8,981 bases of DNA from CAIZGX01 sp039805165 (GCA_039805165.1 JBDLUS010000059.1:1-8981), one strand, 5' to 3'. Positions 1 through 6,481 are shown, counted from the first letter of the stretch. Numbers and translations are program-made. The notes: a model not told the origin generated them from the letters alone.

Positions 1-784
1 AGGTTGGGTTACGGAATCTACTTTCAGCAGTTGTTCCATTCAGAAATCCTACTTCCCCACCTGCAATTGTAGTAACATTTCCGTTTGTGTCTATTTTTCT
101 GATTGCATTGTTACCGGTATCTGCAATATAAATATTTCCCAATTGGTCTATTGCAATTCCCTCTGGCGCAAAAAATTGTGCGTTCAAAGCGGGACCATCT
201 GAAAACCCGCCCGTGTTTGTCGTACTTCCAGCATATGTGCTTACTATTCCGTTGGTATCGATTTTTCGAATTCTGTGATTCCAAGTGTCGCAAACAAACA
301 AGTTTCCAGAATTATCGGATACGATATCACTTGGGAAAGAAAATCTAGCATCTAAAGCTTCGCCATCCATAAATCCGTTGGCGCCGAAATAGCTACCTGC
401 TATTGTTGTTACTAGGCCACTCGTTGATATTTTTCGGATTTTTGAATTTAAATAATCTGCAACATAAATGTTTCCACTACCATCCACAAATAAACCTTGG
501 GGTAAATAGAATTGTGCGGAATTTGAGGGGCCGTCTGATAGGCCAAATGTTGAATAAGATCCATTTTCAATTTGTTGAGAACTTCCTGCAATTGTCGTAA
601 CAGTTCCTAATTGAACTTCAGGGATAACGCCGCCGTTGTTGGTCGGTTGAATAATTCCCGGGGAAATGTTCAATGAAAGAGTTATTGGGTTTTGATAGCT
701 TATCGATGGCGCAGTTTGAGCATACAAATTGCCGATAAGACTGCAACATAATGTTGAAGTTAATAAAGCAAAAATGTTTTTCAT
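1..784 (-). CDS. Exported NHL-repeat beta-propeller protein, N-terminal part (C-terminus beyond left edge)
   Basis: The minus strand is open from an ATG at 784-782 to the window edge: 261 codons with no stop, so the C-terminus is missing. Residues 1-23 form a signal peptide (MKNIFALLT..., cleavage likely after YAQ). Residues 27-57 resemble the linker (QNPITLSLNISPG, PTNNGGVIPE) often found in front of NHL arrays in Bacteroidota. From residue 62 come three full NHL repeats and part of a fourth. Each repeat begins VTTIAGS or similar, followed by a DG segment, an F..P.G/D element, then GNIYVAD and IRKI near its end. NHL repeats form six-bladed propellers used for binding or, in some proteins, lyase activity; no catalytic residues can be assigned here. 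Such proteins in this phylum often carry a T9SS tail, but that end is not visible. The family call is secure; the function is unknown. Confidence 0.9.
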   Translation of the reverse strand, partial: MKNIFALLTSTLCCSLIGNLYAQTAPSISYQNPITLSLNISPGIIQPTNNGGVIPEVQLGTVTTIAGSSQQIENGSYSTFGLSDGPSNSAQFYLPQGLFVDGSGNIYVADYLNSKIRKISTSGLVTTIAGSYFGANGFMDGEALDARFSFPSDIVSDNSGNLFVCDTWNHRIRKIDTNGIVSTYAGSTTNTGGFSDGPALNAQFFAPEGIAIDQLGNIYIADTGNNAIRKIDTNGNVTTIAGGEVGFLNGTTAESRFRNPT

Positions 785-841
785 GTAATAATAGATTTTT
801 TATTGAAATTCATAATATTGTGTTAGTGTTGTTTTGGTTTA

Positions 842-849
842 CGAATATA
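842..849 (-). promoter_or_regulatory. Possible -7 box for the NHL-repeat gene
   Basis: The minus strand reads TATATTCG, seven of eight matches to the Bacteroidota -7 consensus TAnnTTTG, about 58 bases before the NHL start codon. The nearest upstream TTG lies 22 bases away, which is at the long end for a -33 element. It is a weak candidate, offered because no better site lies between the gene and the upstream palindromes. Confidence 0.25.
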
Positions 850-867
850 ACCTTTAATAATCTTCGA

Positions 868-888
868 TGATCAATTCTTCGACTCAAT
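868..888. repeat. Left copy, first part, of a two-part direct repeat flanking the Abi gene
   Basis: This 21-base stretch begins tgatcaattcttcga and matches 1881-1901 in the same orientation at 20 of 21 positions; the only difference is at position 883. It is followed 26 bases later by the second part (915-927). The two parts occur in the same order at the right copy, so this is unlikely to be chance. It could be a member of an interspersed intergenic repeat family or the scar of a recombination or insertion that brought in the gene between the copies. Confidence 0.7.
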
Positions 889-913
889 CGCGATGCGATT
901 AATCGTTCCGATT
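886..913. repeat. Two adjacent perfect palindromes
   Basis: AATCGC-GAT-GCGATT (886-900) is a 6-bp stem with a 3-base loop. It is followed directly, without spacer, by AATCG-TTC-CGATT (901-913), a 5-bp stem with a 3-base loop. Both arms start with the same AATCG, so this may be a tandem binding site or a REP-like paired hairpin. It lies upstream of the NHL gene on the minus strand. There is no T-run after either hairpin, so terminator function is unlikely. Confidence 0.5.
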
Positions 914-1042
914 AAACAACGCAGTTCTAATTATTCCACTCAAAATTCTCCTGCAATCCTCGCCAATACTGTCTTTTTTGATAAAATTCAGTCCGTCATT
1001 AGCATAAACATTTGAAAAGCTTATCGATTTCCATTCGGAAAT
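899..1042 (-). pseudogene. Possible gene remnant: 47-codon open frame without a start codon
   Basis: Reading the minus strand from 1042 to the stop TAA at 901-899 gives 47 codons with protein-like composition, including GLNFIKKDSIGEDCRRILSG and IIRTALFNRND. It is closed upstream by TGA at 1045-1043 and has no ATG, so it cannot be a complete gene as it stands. The stretch IRTALFN is encoded by the direct-repeat part at 915-927. It may be the C-terminal scrap of a lost gene or a chance open frame of this length; I recognise no family. Confidence 0.2.
915..927. repeat. Left copy, second part, of the two-part direct repeat
   Basis: The 13 bases aacaacgcagttc recur exactly at 1988-2000 in the same orientation. 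In both places they follow the tgatcaattcttcga element: the starts are 47 bases apart here and 107 bases apart on the right. Confidence 0.6.
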
Positions 1043-1046
1043 TCAC

Positions 1047-1073
1047 AAAAAAAAGCCCGCTTTCGCGGACTTT
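1047..1073 (-). terminator. Rho-independent terminator of a minus-strand transcript
   Basis: Read on the minus strand, AAAGUCCGC-GAAA-GCGGGCUUU is a continuous 9-bp stem closed by a GNRA tetraloop (GAAA) and running into a stretch of U. One pair is G-U (1056 with 1069). On the plus strand the same position would be an A-C mismatch, and the homopolymer would be an A-run before the hairpin. The element is therefore built for a leftward transcript. No protein gene ends here, so it most likely terminates the small RNA that begins near 1128. Confidence 0.8.
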
Positions 1074-1128
1074 GAATCTATCACTTGGTTACGTTATTTT
1101 GAGAAATAAGAGGCTTTACCAAGCCTAA
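1047..1128 (-). ncRNA. Candidate structured small RNA, about 82 nt, family not recognised
   Basis: On the minus strand a full Bacteroidota promoter (TTTG, 18 bases, TATCTTTG) is followed within about 80 bases by a strong intrinsic terminator, and no start-to-stop reading frame of note lies between. The RNA is predicted to fold as follows. CUUGGU (1123-1118) pairs with ACCAAG (1089-1084). This encloses a hairpin UUAUUU-CUCA-AAAUAA (1109-1094). A short linker then leads to the terminator hairpin. A competing hairpin, GGCUU-GGUA-AAGCC (1125-1112), uses the same 5' strand as the outer stem, so two mutually exclusive folds exist. It is divergent from the Abi gene and would be antisense to any Abi leader starting left of about 1128. 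I do not recognise it as tRNA, 6S or SRP RNA. The transcription start is estimated from box spacing. Confidence 0.55.
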
Positions 1129-1133
1129 CAATG

Positions 1134-1163
1134 CAAAGATAATGGAATTAACTAAATCTCAAA
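1134..1163 (-). promoter_or_regulatory. Bacteroidota-type promoter for the candidate small RNA
   Basis: The -33 element TTTG (1163-1160) is separated by 18 bases from TATCTTTG (1141-1134), an exact match to the -7 consensus TAnnTTTG. Transcription should start about 5-7 bases further on, near 1128. The -33 box ends only 3 bases before the Abi start codon at 1167, so RNA polymerase bound here would cover the Abi translation start region. Confidence 0.6.
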
Positions 1164-1166
1164 AAA

Positions 1167-1883
1167 ATGAATTATAAGAAATTTGAATTACACTTTTCAA
1201 AACCTAGAATAAATAGATATTACTATGCTGCAGGTTCATCTCGGACAAAAGCTATTCACATGTACAAACAAAATATACTCGTTGCACAGGCCATTCATCC
1301 AGTGCTTGGGATTTTTGAGGTCGTTCTTAGAAATTCTATTGATGCCACGCTCTGTAAGCACTTTCAAGATGATAACTGGATAATAAATCAAAAAAATGGA
1401 TTTATGACTGATTCTCATTTGTTGTTTATGGGAAAGCAATCGCAAGAATTCAAAAGAAACGACTTTTTAAAAAAAGAAGTTCTTAAGGCAGAACAAAAAT
1501 TAAAAATGAAATATTCAAAAACTCCTTCGACTTCTATAACTCCCGGGAACATTATTGCTGAGCAGTCCTTTAGTTTTTGGACAAACTTTTTTGAGGCTTA
1601 CCACTTTAAAATTCTTAAGGGAAAGCCTATTCAAATATTTAGCAACTTACCTCCTGGAGTGGGGAGGAAAGAAATATTTCAAAAACTCAACACTATTAGA
1701 CAATTCAGAAATAGAATTAACCACAACGAACCCATTTGCTTTGTCAATAACAAATTCAGTTACTCAGAAATTGAAGCCATTCACCAGTCGATTTACGAGC
1801 TGCTTAATTATATCGATGATCGAATTTTAGATTTTGTGAAAACGATAGATAAAACAGAAGAAACCTTAAATCACCTGCGGTGA
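1167..1883 (+). CDS. Abi-like HEPN-domain protein (abortive-infection/toxin-like)
   Basis: This 238-residue cytoplasmic protein has the hallmarks of the Abi-like (Abi_2/AbiD-AbiF type) HEPN family. An LRNSID motif at residues 54-59 follows a helix (IFEVVLRN). SFSFWTNFF at 134-142 matches the family's central S/TFxxWxxL element. The C-terminal RNRINHNEP at 181-189 supplies R181 and H186 in the RNxxNH (Rx4-6H) motif that forms the RNase site of active HEPN proteins. Family members act in phage defence, probably by cleaving RNA; ribonuclease activity here is inferred from the intact motif. The ATG at 1167 is the only sensible start, after an A-rich leader without a Shine-Dalgarno. The gene is conspicuously AT-rich (17 of 60 bases are G or C at 1441-1500, against 29 of 60 at 5041-5100 in the BNR gene), which suggests transfer. 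Its stop TGA is the first three bases of a direct repeat. No antitoxin gene adjoins it. Confidence 0.85.
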   Translation: MNYKKFELHFSKPRINRYYYAAGSSRTKAIHMYKQNILVAQAIHPVLGIFEVVLRNSIDATLCKHFQDDNWIINQKNGFMTDSHLLFMGKQSQEFKRNDFLKKEVLKAEQKLKMKYSKTPSTSITPGNIIAEQSFSFWTNFFEAYHFKILKGKPIQIFSNLPPGVGRKEIFQKLNTIRQFRNRINHNEPICFVNNKFSYSEIEAIHQSIYELLNYIDDRILDFVKTIDKTEETLNHLR

Positions 1884-1901
1884 TCAATTCTTCGAATCAA
1901 T
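1881..1901. repeat. Right copy, first part, of the two-part direct repeat; contains the Abi stop codon
   Basis: It matches 868-888 at 20 of 21 bases. The first three bases, tga, are the stop codon of the Abi-like gene, so the repeat and the gene end are physically joined. Confidence 0.7.
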
Positions 1902-1908
1902 TTTACAG

Positions 1909-2001
1909 ATTACGAACGTAGTTCCAATTACATAGTAGGTATTACGTAGTAGGAATAAAACCGAAGGTTTTCCAATTACGTAGTACGAACAACGCAGTTC
2001 C
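1909..2001. repeat. Cluster of short degenerate repeats in the convergent spacer
   Basis: attacatagtaggt (1927-1940) and attacgtagtagga (1941-1954) are a direct tandem pair with 12 of 14 bases equal; a third copy, attacgtagtacga, lies at 1975-1988. acgaacgtagttcc (1912-1925) and acgaacaacgcagttcc (1985-2001) are variants of one another. AAAACC-GAA-GGTTTT (1957-1971) is a small hairpin between the copies. The last unit touches the stop codon of the MORN gene. The pattern resembles the intergenic repeat families of Bacteroidota genomes. The hairpin might act as a weak bidirectional terminator, but no T-run supports that. Confidence 0.6.
1988..2000. repeat. Right copy, second part, of the two-part direct repeat
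   Basis: aacaacgcagttc is identical to 915-927 and in the same orientation. It ends one base before the stop codon of the MORN-repeat gene (2003-2001). Confidence 0.6.
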
Positions 2002-3617
2002 TACTTTCTCACCGGCGTTCCCTCCAAGAACTTAACCATCTTCCCATTCTCGTAAATGCCACGCTGAACAAGCTTTCCCGACTTCTTGTCGTACATGGTG
2101 CATTCGCCGTGATAACGATTGTTTTTGTAATTGGCGTCTTCTTCCAATGTGCCTTTCTCGGTATAGATCTTACTGGGTCCGTTTAGTTCACCATTCTCGT
2201 AAGTGCAATCGCGCCACAAACCTCCGAAGTCATAGTAATATTTCCAACGCCCCGTGCGCTTGCCCACTTTGAATTTCCCTTCACTAATGGGTCGTCCACT
2301 TTCATTATACAAAATGGAAGTGCCATTCAACTCGCCATTCTTTCCGTAAGTAATGACGCTCTCCAATTGTCCGCGTTCAGAATAGTTCATCCACTTACCC
2401 ACCTTCATGTCGTTTTTCCAACTTCCAATGTATAAATACCTGCCGTTCTTCGGCTCGTAACCAATCCACTTGCCATACATTTTTCCCGCCTTGAAACTTC
2501 CTTCGTCTTTCACTTTTCCATTCTCATACCAACTCATCCACTTCCCATCTTCTTCACCCAACTTGTAATTTCCTTTCTGCAACAATCCTCCGTCTTCATA
2601 CCACGTACTCCATTCGCCTTCTTTGTTGTCGGTAATGAAATTTCCTTCCTTCCATTTCTTTTCACTTGGATATTGATACACCCAGTTACCTTCCATTTTC
2701 CCACTGGAATATTTTCCTTTCGATTGCCATACACCGTTGTCGTGATAGAAAATCCAATCGCCGTCTTGAAGATCTTCCACGAAATTTCCTTCCATGTCTT
2801 TCACACCGTTTTCACGGTACCATTCCCAATTGCCGGTCTTTTTTCCGTTGTCGAAATTTCCTTTTACATACAATTTCCCATTATCAAAATATTCTTCGTA
2901 AGGCCCTGTTACCAGACCTTGCGCGTATGTAGTTGTCTTTCTAAGTTTTCCGTTGCTAAAGAATTCGCTCCACTTTCCGTCTTTAATTCCTTGTGCATAT
3001 TGTCCAGAAGTTTGAACGTTTCCCTTCGAGAAAAACGCTTCGAAAATTCCATCAGGAACTCCGTTCGAATAAGTTGTTCGACTCAATAATTTGTCATCTT
3101 CATTCACCTCCGGAAGTACACCCGTTCCGTTCGTTATCGTTTGAATTCCTTTCTTGTCGAAATAGGAAATGAGCAGCACACGCGAGGTGTCATACTTCAA
3201 AACACTGTTCAATTTCCCATTGTCGTAATAGGCACTCCATTCTCCGGTTTTCTTTCCCTTGAAAAAATTTCCTTCTTGAATTTTTATTCCCTTTTCATTA
3301 AAGGTGCGCTGCACGCTGTCTTCCACACCGAATTTGAAATACCCTTCCACTTGTAATTTTCCGTTCGTGTGATAGCGAAATACCTTTCCGTTGAAGTAAC
3401 CGTTGCGATAGGTGCTCTCTTCTTGAAGCGTTCCGTCTTCGTAATAAAATTTCCAAATACTGTCTTCCTTTCCAACCACATTGAATTTTCCAATGCTGCG
3501 AATTTTTCCATTCGGATAAAGGTCTTTGTACATTTTCTGGGCATTTCCGTTCAACGAAAACAGGCAAACGAATGCTACAAGAAATATGGGCGCTAGGTGA
3601 AAGAGAGTCTTCTTCAT
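2001..3617 (-). CDS. Exported MORN_2-repeat protein (YwqK-like)
   Basis: The 538-residue product starts with a clear signal peptide (MKKTLFHLAPIFLVAFVC..., cleavage likely after NAQ at residue 27). The rest is an array of about 20 tandem MORN_2 repeats of roughly 24 residues, each of the form Y.DNGKL...G.F..GK..G.W. The array is interrupted once, at about residues 155-178, by a segment with TNGTGVLPEVNED. There is no lipobox and no T9SS tail, so the protein is probably periplasmic. The frame stays open for another 22 codons upstream to 3683, but I chose the ATG at 3617 because the signal peptide begins exactly there. MORN_2 arrays form elongated beta-sheets and are often labelled 'toxin-antitoxin system YwqK family antitoxin'. 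That label comes from the repeat alone; no toxin partner is visible and I do not infer such a role. The true function is unknown. Confidence 0.9.
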   Translation of the reverse strand: MKKTLFHLAPIFLVAFVCLFSLNGNAQKMYKDLYPNGKIRSIGKFNVVGKEDSIWKFYYEDGTLQEESTYRNGYFNGKVFRYHTNGKLQVEGYFKFGVEDSVQRTFNEKGIKIQEGNFFKGKKTGEWSAYYDNGKLNSVLKYDTSRVLLISYFDKKGIQTITNGTGVLPEVNEDDKLLSRTTYSNGVPDGIFEAFFSKGNVQTSGQYAQGIKDGKWSEFFSNGKLRKTTTYAQGLVTGPYEEYFDNGKLYVKGNFDNGKKTGNWEWYRENGVKDMEGNFVEDLQDGDWIFYHDNGVWQSKGKYSSGKMEGNWVYQYPSEKKWKEGNFITDNKEGEWSTWYEDGGLLQKGNYKLGEEDGKWMSWYENGKVKDEGSFKAGKMYGKWIGYEPKNGRYLYIGSWKNDMKVGKWMNYSERGQLESVITYGKNGELNGTSILYNESGRPISEGKFKVGKRTGRWKYYYDFGGLWRDCTYENGELNGPSKIYTEKGTLEEDANYKNNRYHGECTMYDKKSGKLVQRGIYENGKMVKFLEGTPVRK

Positions 3618-3713
3618 GATTCGAAAATAATGGGTACTGATGAATGTAAAACACCAAAGAACCTGTTTTATTGAACATCGCAAGGCTTATATTTGAACAC
3701 TAAACCTTTCGAG
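3618..3713. promoter_or_regulatory. Divergent promoter region between the MORN and BNR genes
   Basis: These 96 bases must hold the control of both flanking genes. For the rightward gene there is a perfect -7 box at 3688-3695, listed separately. For the leftward gene the best candidate is GTTCTTTG (minus strand, 3662-3655), which has the TTTG half of the box, with a TTG 18 bases upstream (3683-3681). That second site is weak. Confidence 0.4.
3688..3695 (+). promoter_or_regulatory. -7 box TATATTTG of the BNR/T9SS gene
   Basis: TATATTTG matches TAnnTTTG exactly and lies 18 bases before the ATG at 3714, which leaves a leader of only about a dozen bases. No canonical TTG sits at 17-23 bases upstream: a TTG is 14 bases away, and a TTTT lies 18 bases away. 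The box contains the TTG at 3693 that could be misread as a start codon. Confidence 0.5.
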
Positions 3714-6473
3714 ATGCGTTCGACTCTACTTTCTTTTTCAATTGCTTTGTTGGCAGTTCTTGGTGCTTACTTTTTCATTCCATCCGCTTCGAAATTAAAA
3801 TTGTCTGGCGGTGCAATGGAAGAGGGACATGGTGTTAATCCTTCCAGCAGAAAATATTTTGAATACATGCGTAACCGAGATCCTGAAACAGGAATAGTTC
3901 CTGAAGGAATTTTCGAGCGTTGCGTAAACTTCGCGAATCACTTGCCTCGCGTGGCAGACAGAGATTACGGTTGGACAAACAGAGGCCCTTATAACATTGG
4001 TGGAAGAACGCGCGCCTTTGCAGTGGATGTTTTAAATAGCAATCACCTTATTGCAGGTTCTGTAACCGGTGGAATGTGGAATTCCTTGAATGGCGGACAA
4101 TCGTGGATTAAGACTACCGCACCGGAGCAATTGCAAAGTGTAAGCTCTATTGCGCAAGACACCCGCCTTGGACATGAGAATACGTGGTACTACGGTTCTG
4201 GAGAAGAATTTTATGGCGTGGTTTCAGGAACTTCTTTCACCGCATTGCTCAGTGGAGATGGTATGTGGAAGAGTACCGACAACGGACAAACCTGGACACA
4301 TCTTACTACTACTTCCAGCGGAACTCCGCAAAACAACATGCAAAATGGAAGTTACGATTTCATTTGGCGTGTCATAACCGATCACACCAACCTGAATGAA
4401 GACGTAGTATACGCCGCTGTTTACAACGGAATTATTCGAAGCAACGATGGAGGAAATACATGGACAGAAGTGCTCGGATTTACTTCAGGCGCAAGTGAAT
4501 TTGTGGACATCATGATGACTCCAAGTGGAGTGTTGTATGCAACGTTCAGCGATAACAGCACGAACGGTGGTGGATTCTTCAGAAGCACTGATGGTTTTAA
4601 CTGGACGGAAATTTCTCCAGTCTTACCGCAAATCGCAAATCTGAGAAGAACAGTGATGTGCGCGAATCCGCAGAACGAAAACGAAATTTATTTCTTGGGT
4701 GAAACCATTAACAATACCTTCTACCCGATAGATCACTTCTTCTACAAGTATACCTACCTCGGCGGAGATGGAAGCGGTGCAGATGGAAGTTGGGAGAATC
4801 GTTCAGAGAATTTACCTTCCGTTCCGTGTCAATTGTTTACAGGAATCGATTACGATTTTGCAACGTTTAGAACGCAGTTCAGTTATGACATGTGCATTGC
4901 ACATCATCCTACGATTGCTGATCTCGTTTTTATTGGAGGAACCAACCTTCATCGCAGTACCGATGCCTTTGCAACTTCAACTTCTGTGGATTGGATAGGA
5001 GGCTACCGTTGCAATGTCCCTGAGCCTTGGCATTATGTCTATGCAGAGCATCATCCTGATCAGCACCTTATTGCTTTCGACCCAGGGAACGATTTGGGTA
5101 TGTACAGTTTGAACGATGGCGGTGTGCGATACACAGCAGATGTTACTGCCGACAGCGTGCAATGGCAATCGTTGAATAATGGCTATTTGACTTCGCAATT
5201 TTATACGGTTGCTTTGGAGCCAGGCAATACGAACAGTCAGTTCCTCATGGGCGGAATGCAAGACAACGGAACATGGTTAACGCATACGTCTGATGCAACT
5301 TCACCCTGGAGAGAAATGCATGCCGACGACGGTGCTTATTGCGCAATGCCTTTCGGTGCAGACTACGTGATTACAAGTTCTCAAAGTGGAAGAATTTTCA
5401 AGAAGTCGATTGATGAAAACGGTAATCTTACAGGCACAGAGCGAATAGATGCAGAGAACGGCCCTGCTGCTTTATTTATTAATCCGTTGTTATTAGATCC
5501 ATGGACCAACAGACTTTTCATTGCTGGAAATAAAATGATTTGGTACCTCGATCGCGTAGACACCATCTCCGTGACCGGAAACTACCCGACAGCGCGCAAC
5601 ACAGACGACTGGTCGAATGTTGCAACAAGCACAATTACGCTTACACAAGGAAGTATTTCATGTCTAGATATGGCATACACAGACAACAGTGTATTGTATT
5701 ATGGAAGTTCAGCTGGAAAATTATTTAAGCTAACAGACTTATACGGAACACCTGTGAAGACGAATATTTCTTCAACGTTGTTTCCAACGAATTCCTATAC
5801 TTCAGCTGTAAGCACAAACGACTTGAATGCTAACGAAGTCATGGTTAGTTTTTCCAACTTCAACAAGAAAAGTATTTTCCACTCAACCGATGCAGGCGCA
5901 TCGTGGGTGAATGTAAGTGGAAATTTGGAAGAGAATGTAGACGGAACAGGAAACGGTCCTGCGGTATATTGGGTTGAAATTTATCCGAGCACACCAACCA
6001 TTTATTTGGCTGGAACCAGTGCCGGTTTATTCAGCACCACAGAGTTGAATGGCGAAAGCACCGTTTGGCAAATGGAAGGTGCAAGCACAATAGGAAATGC
6101 TGTGGTGAACATGATTACTTCACGTCCATTCGACGGTACGGTAGCGGTGGCAACACATGCGAATGGAATATTCACTGCGAACTTACCTGTTGTTCCGGAA
6201 GTCTCTGTTGAAGCACTTGCAGACCAAATGGTAACAGTATCGGCTTTCCCGAATCCAACAGTAGATGAAATTCATTTCAACATGCAATTGATGCCCGGAG
6301 AAATGACAGAGCTGAATATTTATTCGTTAGATGGAAAATTGTTGAACACGAAGAAATGGAAGGCAATTGGAAGAGAGCAACTTTCTTGGGAAGCCGCTCA
6401 TGCAGGAACATTTATTTATCAATTGAAATCCGGAAGCATCACAAGAACCGGTAAATTTGTTGTCACAAAATAA
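3714..6473 (+). CDS. Secreted BNR/sortilin-type beta-propeller protein with T9SS type A sorting domain
   Basis: The 919-residue product has an N-terminal signal sequence (MRSTLLSFSIALLAVLGAYF). It is followed by the family's usual lead-in (RDPETGIVPEGIF, then FANHLP) and WTNRGPYNIGGRTRAFAVDV at about 86-105. Asp-box (SxDxGxTW) motifs mark propeller blades: SLNGGQSW near 123, STDNGQTW 187-194, SNDGGNTW 243-250, STDGFNW 291-297 and STDAGASW 724-731. A GGMQDNGTW element in the middle is typical of VPS10/sortilin-like propellers. The C-terminus (FPNP at 845-848 to the KFVVTK end) is a T9SS type A sorting domain, so the protein should be exported across the outer membrane and released or anchored at the surface. 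No glycosidase catalytic residues can be assigned. A frame-extending TTG at 3693 lies inside the promoter, so the ATG at 3714 is the start. It is divergent from the MORN gene. Confidence 0.9.
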   Translation: MRSTLLSFSIALLAVLGAYFFIPSASKLKLSGGAMEEGHGVNPSSRKYFEYMRNRDPETGIVPEGIFERCVNFANHLPRVADRDYGWTNRGPYNIGGRTRAFAVDVLNSNHLIAGSVTGGMWNSLNGGQSWIKTTAPEQLQSVSSIAQDTRLGHENTWYYGSGEEFYGVVSGTSFTALLSGDGMWKSTDNGQTWTHLTTTSSGTPQNNMQNGSYDFIWRVITDHTNLNEDVVYAAVYNGIIRSNDGGNTWTEVLGFTSGASEFVDIMMTPSGVLYATFSDNSTNGGGFFRSTDGFNWTEISPVLPQIANLRRTVMCANPQNENEIYFLGETINNTFYPIDHFFYKYTYLGGDGSGADGSWENRSENLPSVPCQLFTGIDYDFATFRTQFSYDMCIAHHPTIADLVFIGGTNLHRSTDAFATSTSVDWIGGYRCNVPEPWHYVYAEHHPDQHLIAFDPGNDLGMYSLNDGGVRYTADVTADSVQWQSLNNGYLTSQFYTVALEPGNTNSQFLMGGMQDNGTWLTHTSDATSPWREMHADDGAYCAMPFGADYVITSSQSGRIFKKSIDENGNLTGTERIDAENGPAALFINPLLLDPWTNRLFIAGNKMIWYLDRVDTISVTGNYPTARNTDDWSNVATSTITLTQGSISCLDMAYTDNSVLYYGSSAGKLFKLTDLYGTPVKTNISSTLFPTNSYTSAVSTNDLNANEVMVSFSNFNKKSIFHSTDAGASWVNVSGNLEENVDGTGNGPAVYWVEIYPSTPTIYLAGTSAGLFSTTELNGESTVWQMEGASTIGNAVVNMITSRPFDGTVAVATHANGIFTANLPVVPEVSVEALADQMVTVSAFPNPTVDEIHFNMQLMPGEMTELNIYSLDGKLLNTKKWKAIGREQLSWEAAHAGTFIYQLKSGSITRTGKFVVTK

Positions 6474-6481
6474 TTCGAAAT

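Noticed and set aside
103..600. Plus-strand frames of 65-81 codons at the left end
   Set aside because: The minus strand here is one uninterrupted NHL-repeat frame with signal peptide, so these are shadows.
1047..1128. tRNA or known housekeeping RNA on the minus strand
   Set aside because: No acceptor stem, T-loop (GTTCRA) or anticodon arm can be placed, and no SRP or 6S signature is visible; kept only as an unassigned small RNA.
868..2000. Insertion sequence or transposon
   Set aside because: No transposase or integrase is present and the flanking repeats are direct, short and two-part rather than terminal inverted repeats.
1881..2003. CRISPR array
   Set aside because: The repeat units are only about 14 bases, degenerate and irregularly spaced, without unique spacers of constant length and without cas genes.
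2666..3089. Long open frames on the plus strand opposite the MORN gene
   Set aside because: They are antisense shadows of a repetitive gene with a clear signal peptide and repeat pattern on the other strand; their products show no domain.
2001..3617. Antitoxin partner of the Abi/HEPN gene, suggested by the YwqK-type label
   Set aside because: The protein is exported (signal peptide), converges on the Abi gene rather than sharing an operon, and has a different base composition, so direct pairing with a cytoplasmic HEPN protein is implausible.
3618..3683. Upstream extension of the MORN protein to 3683
   Set aside because: The extra 22 residues would bury the signal peptide that begins at the ATG 3617 and would run through the divergent promoter region.
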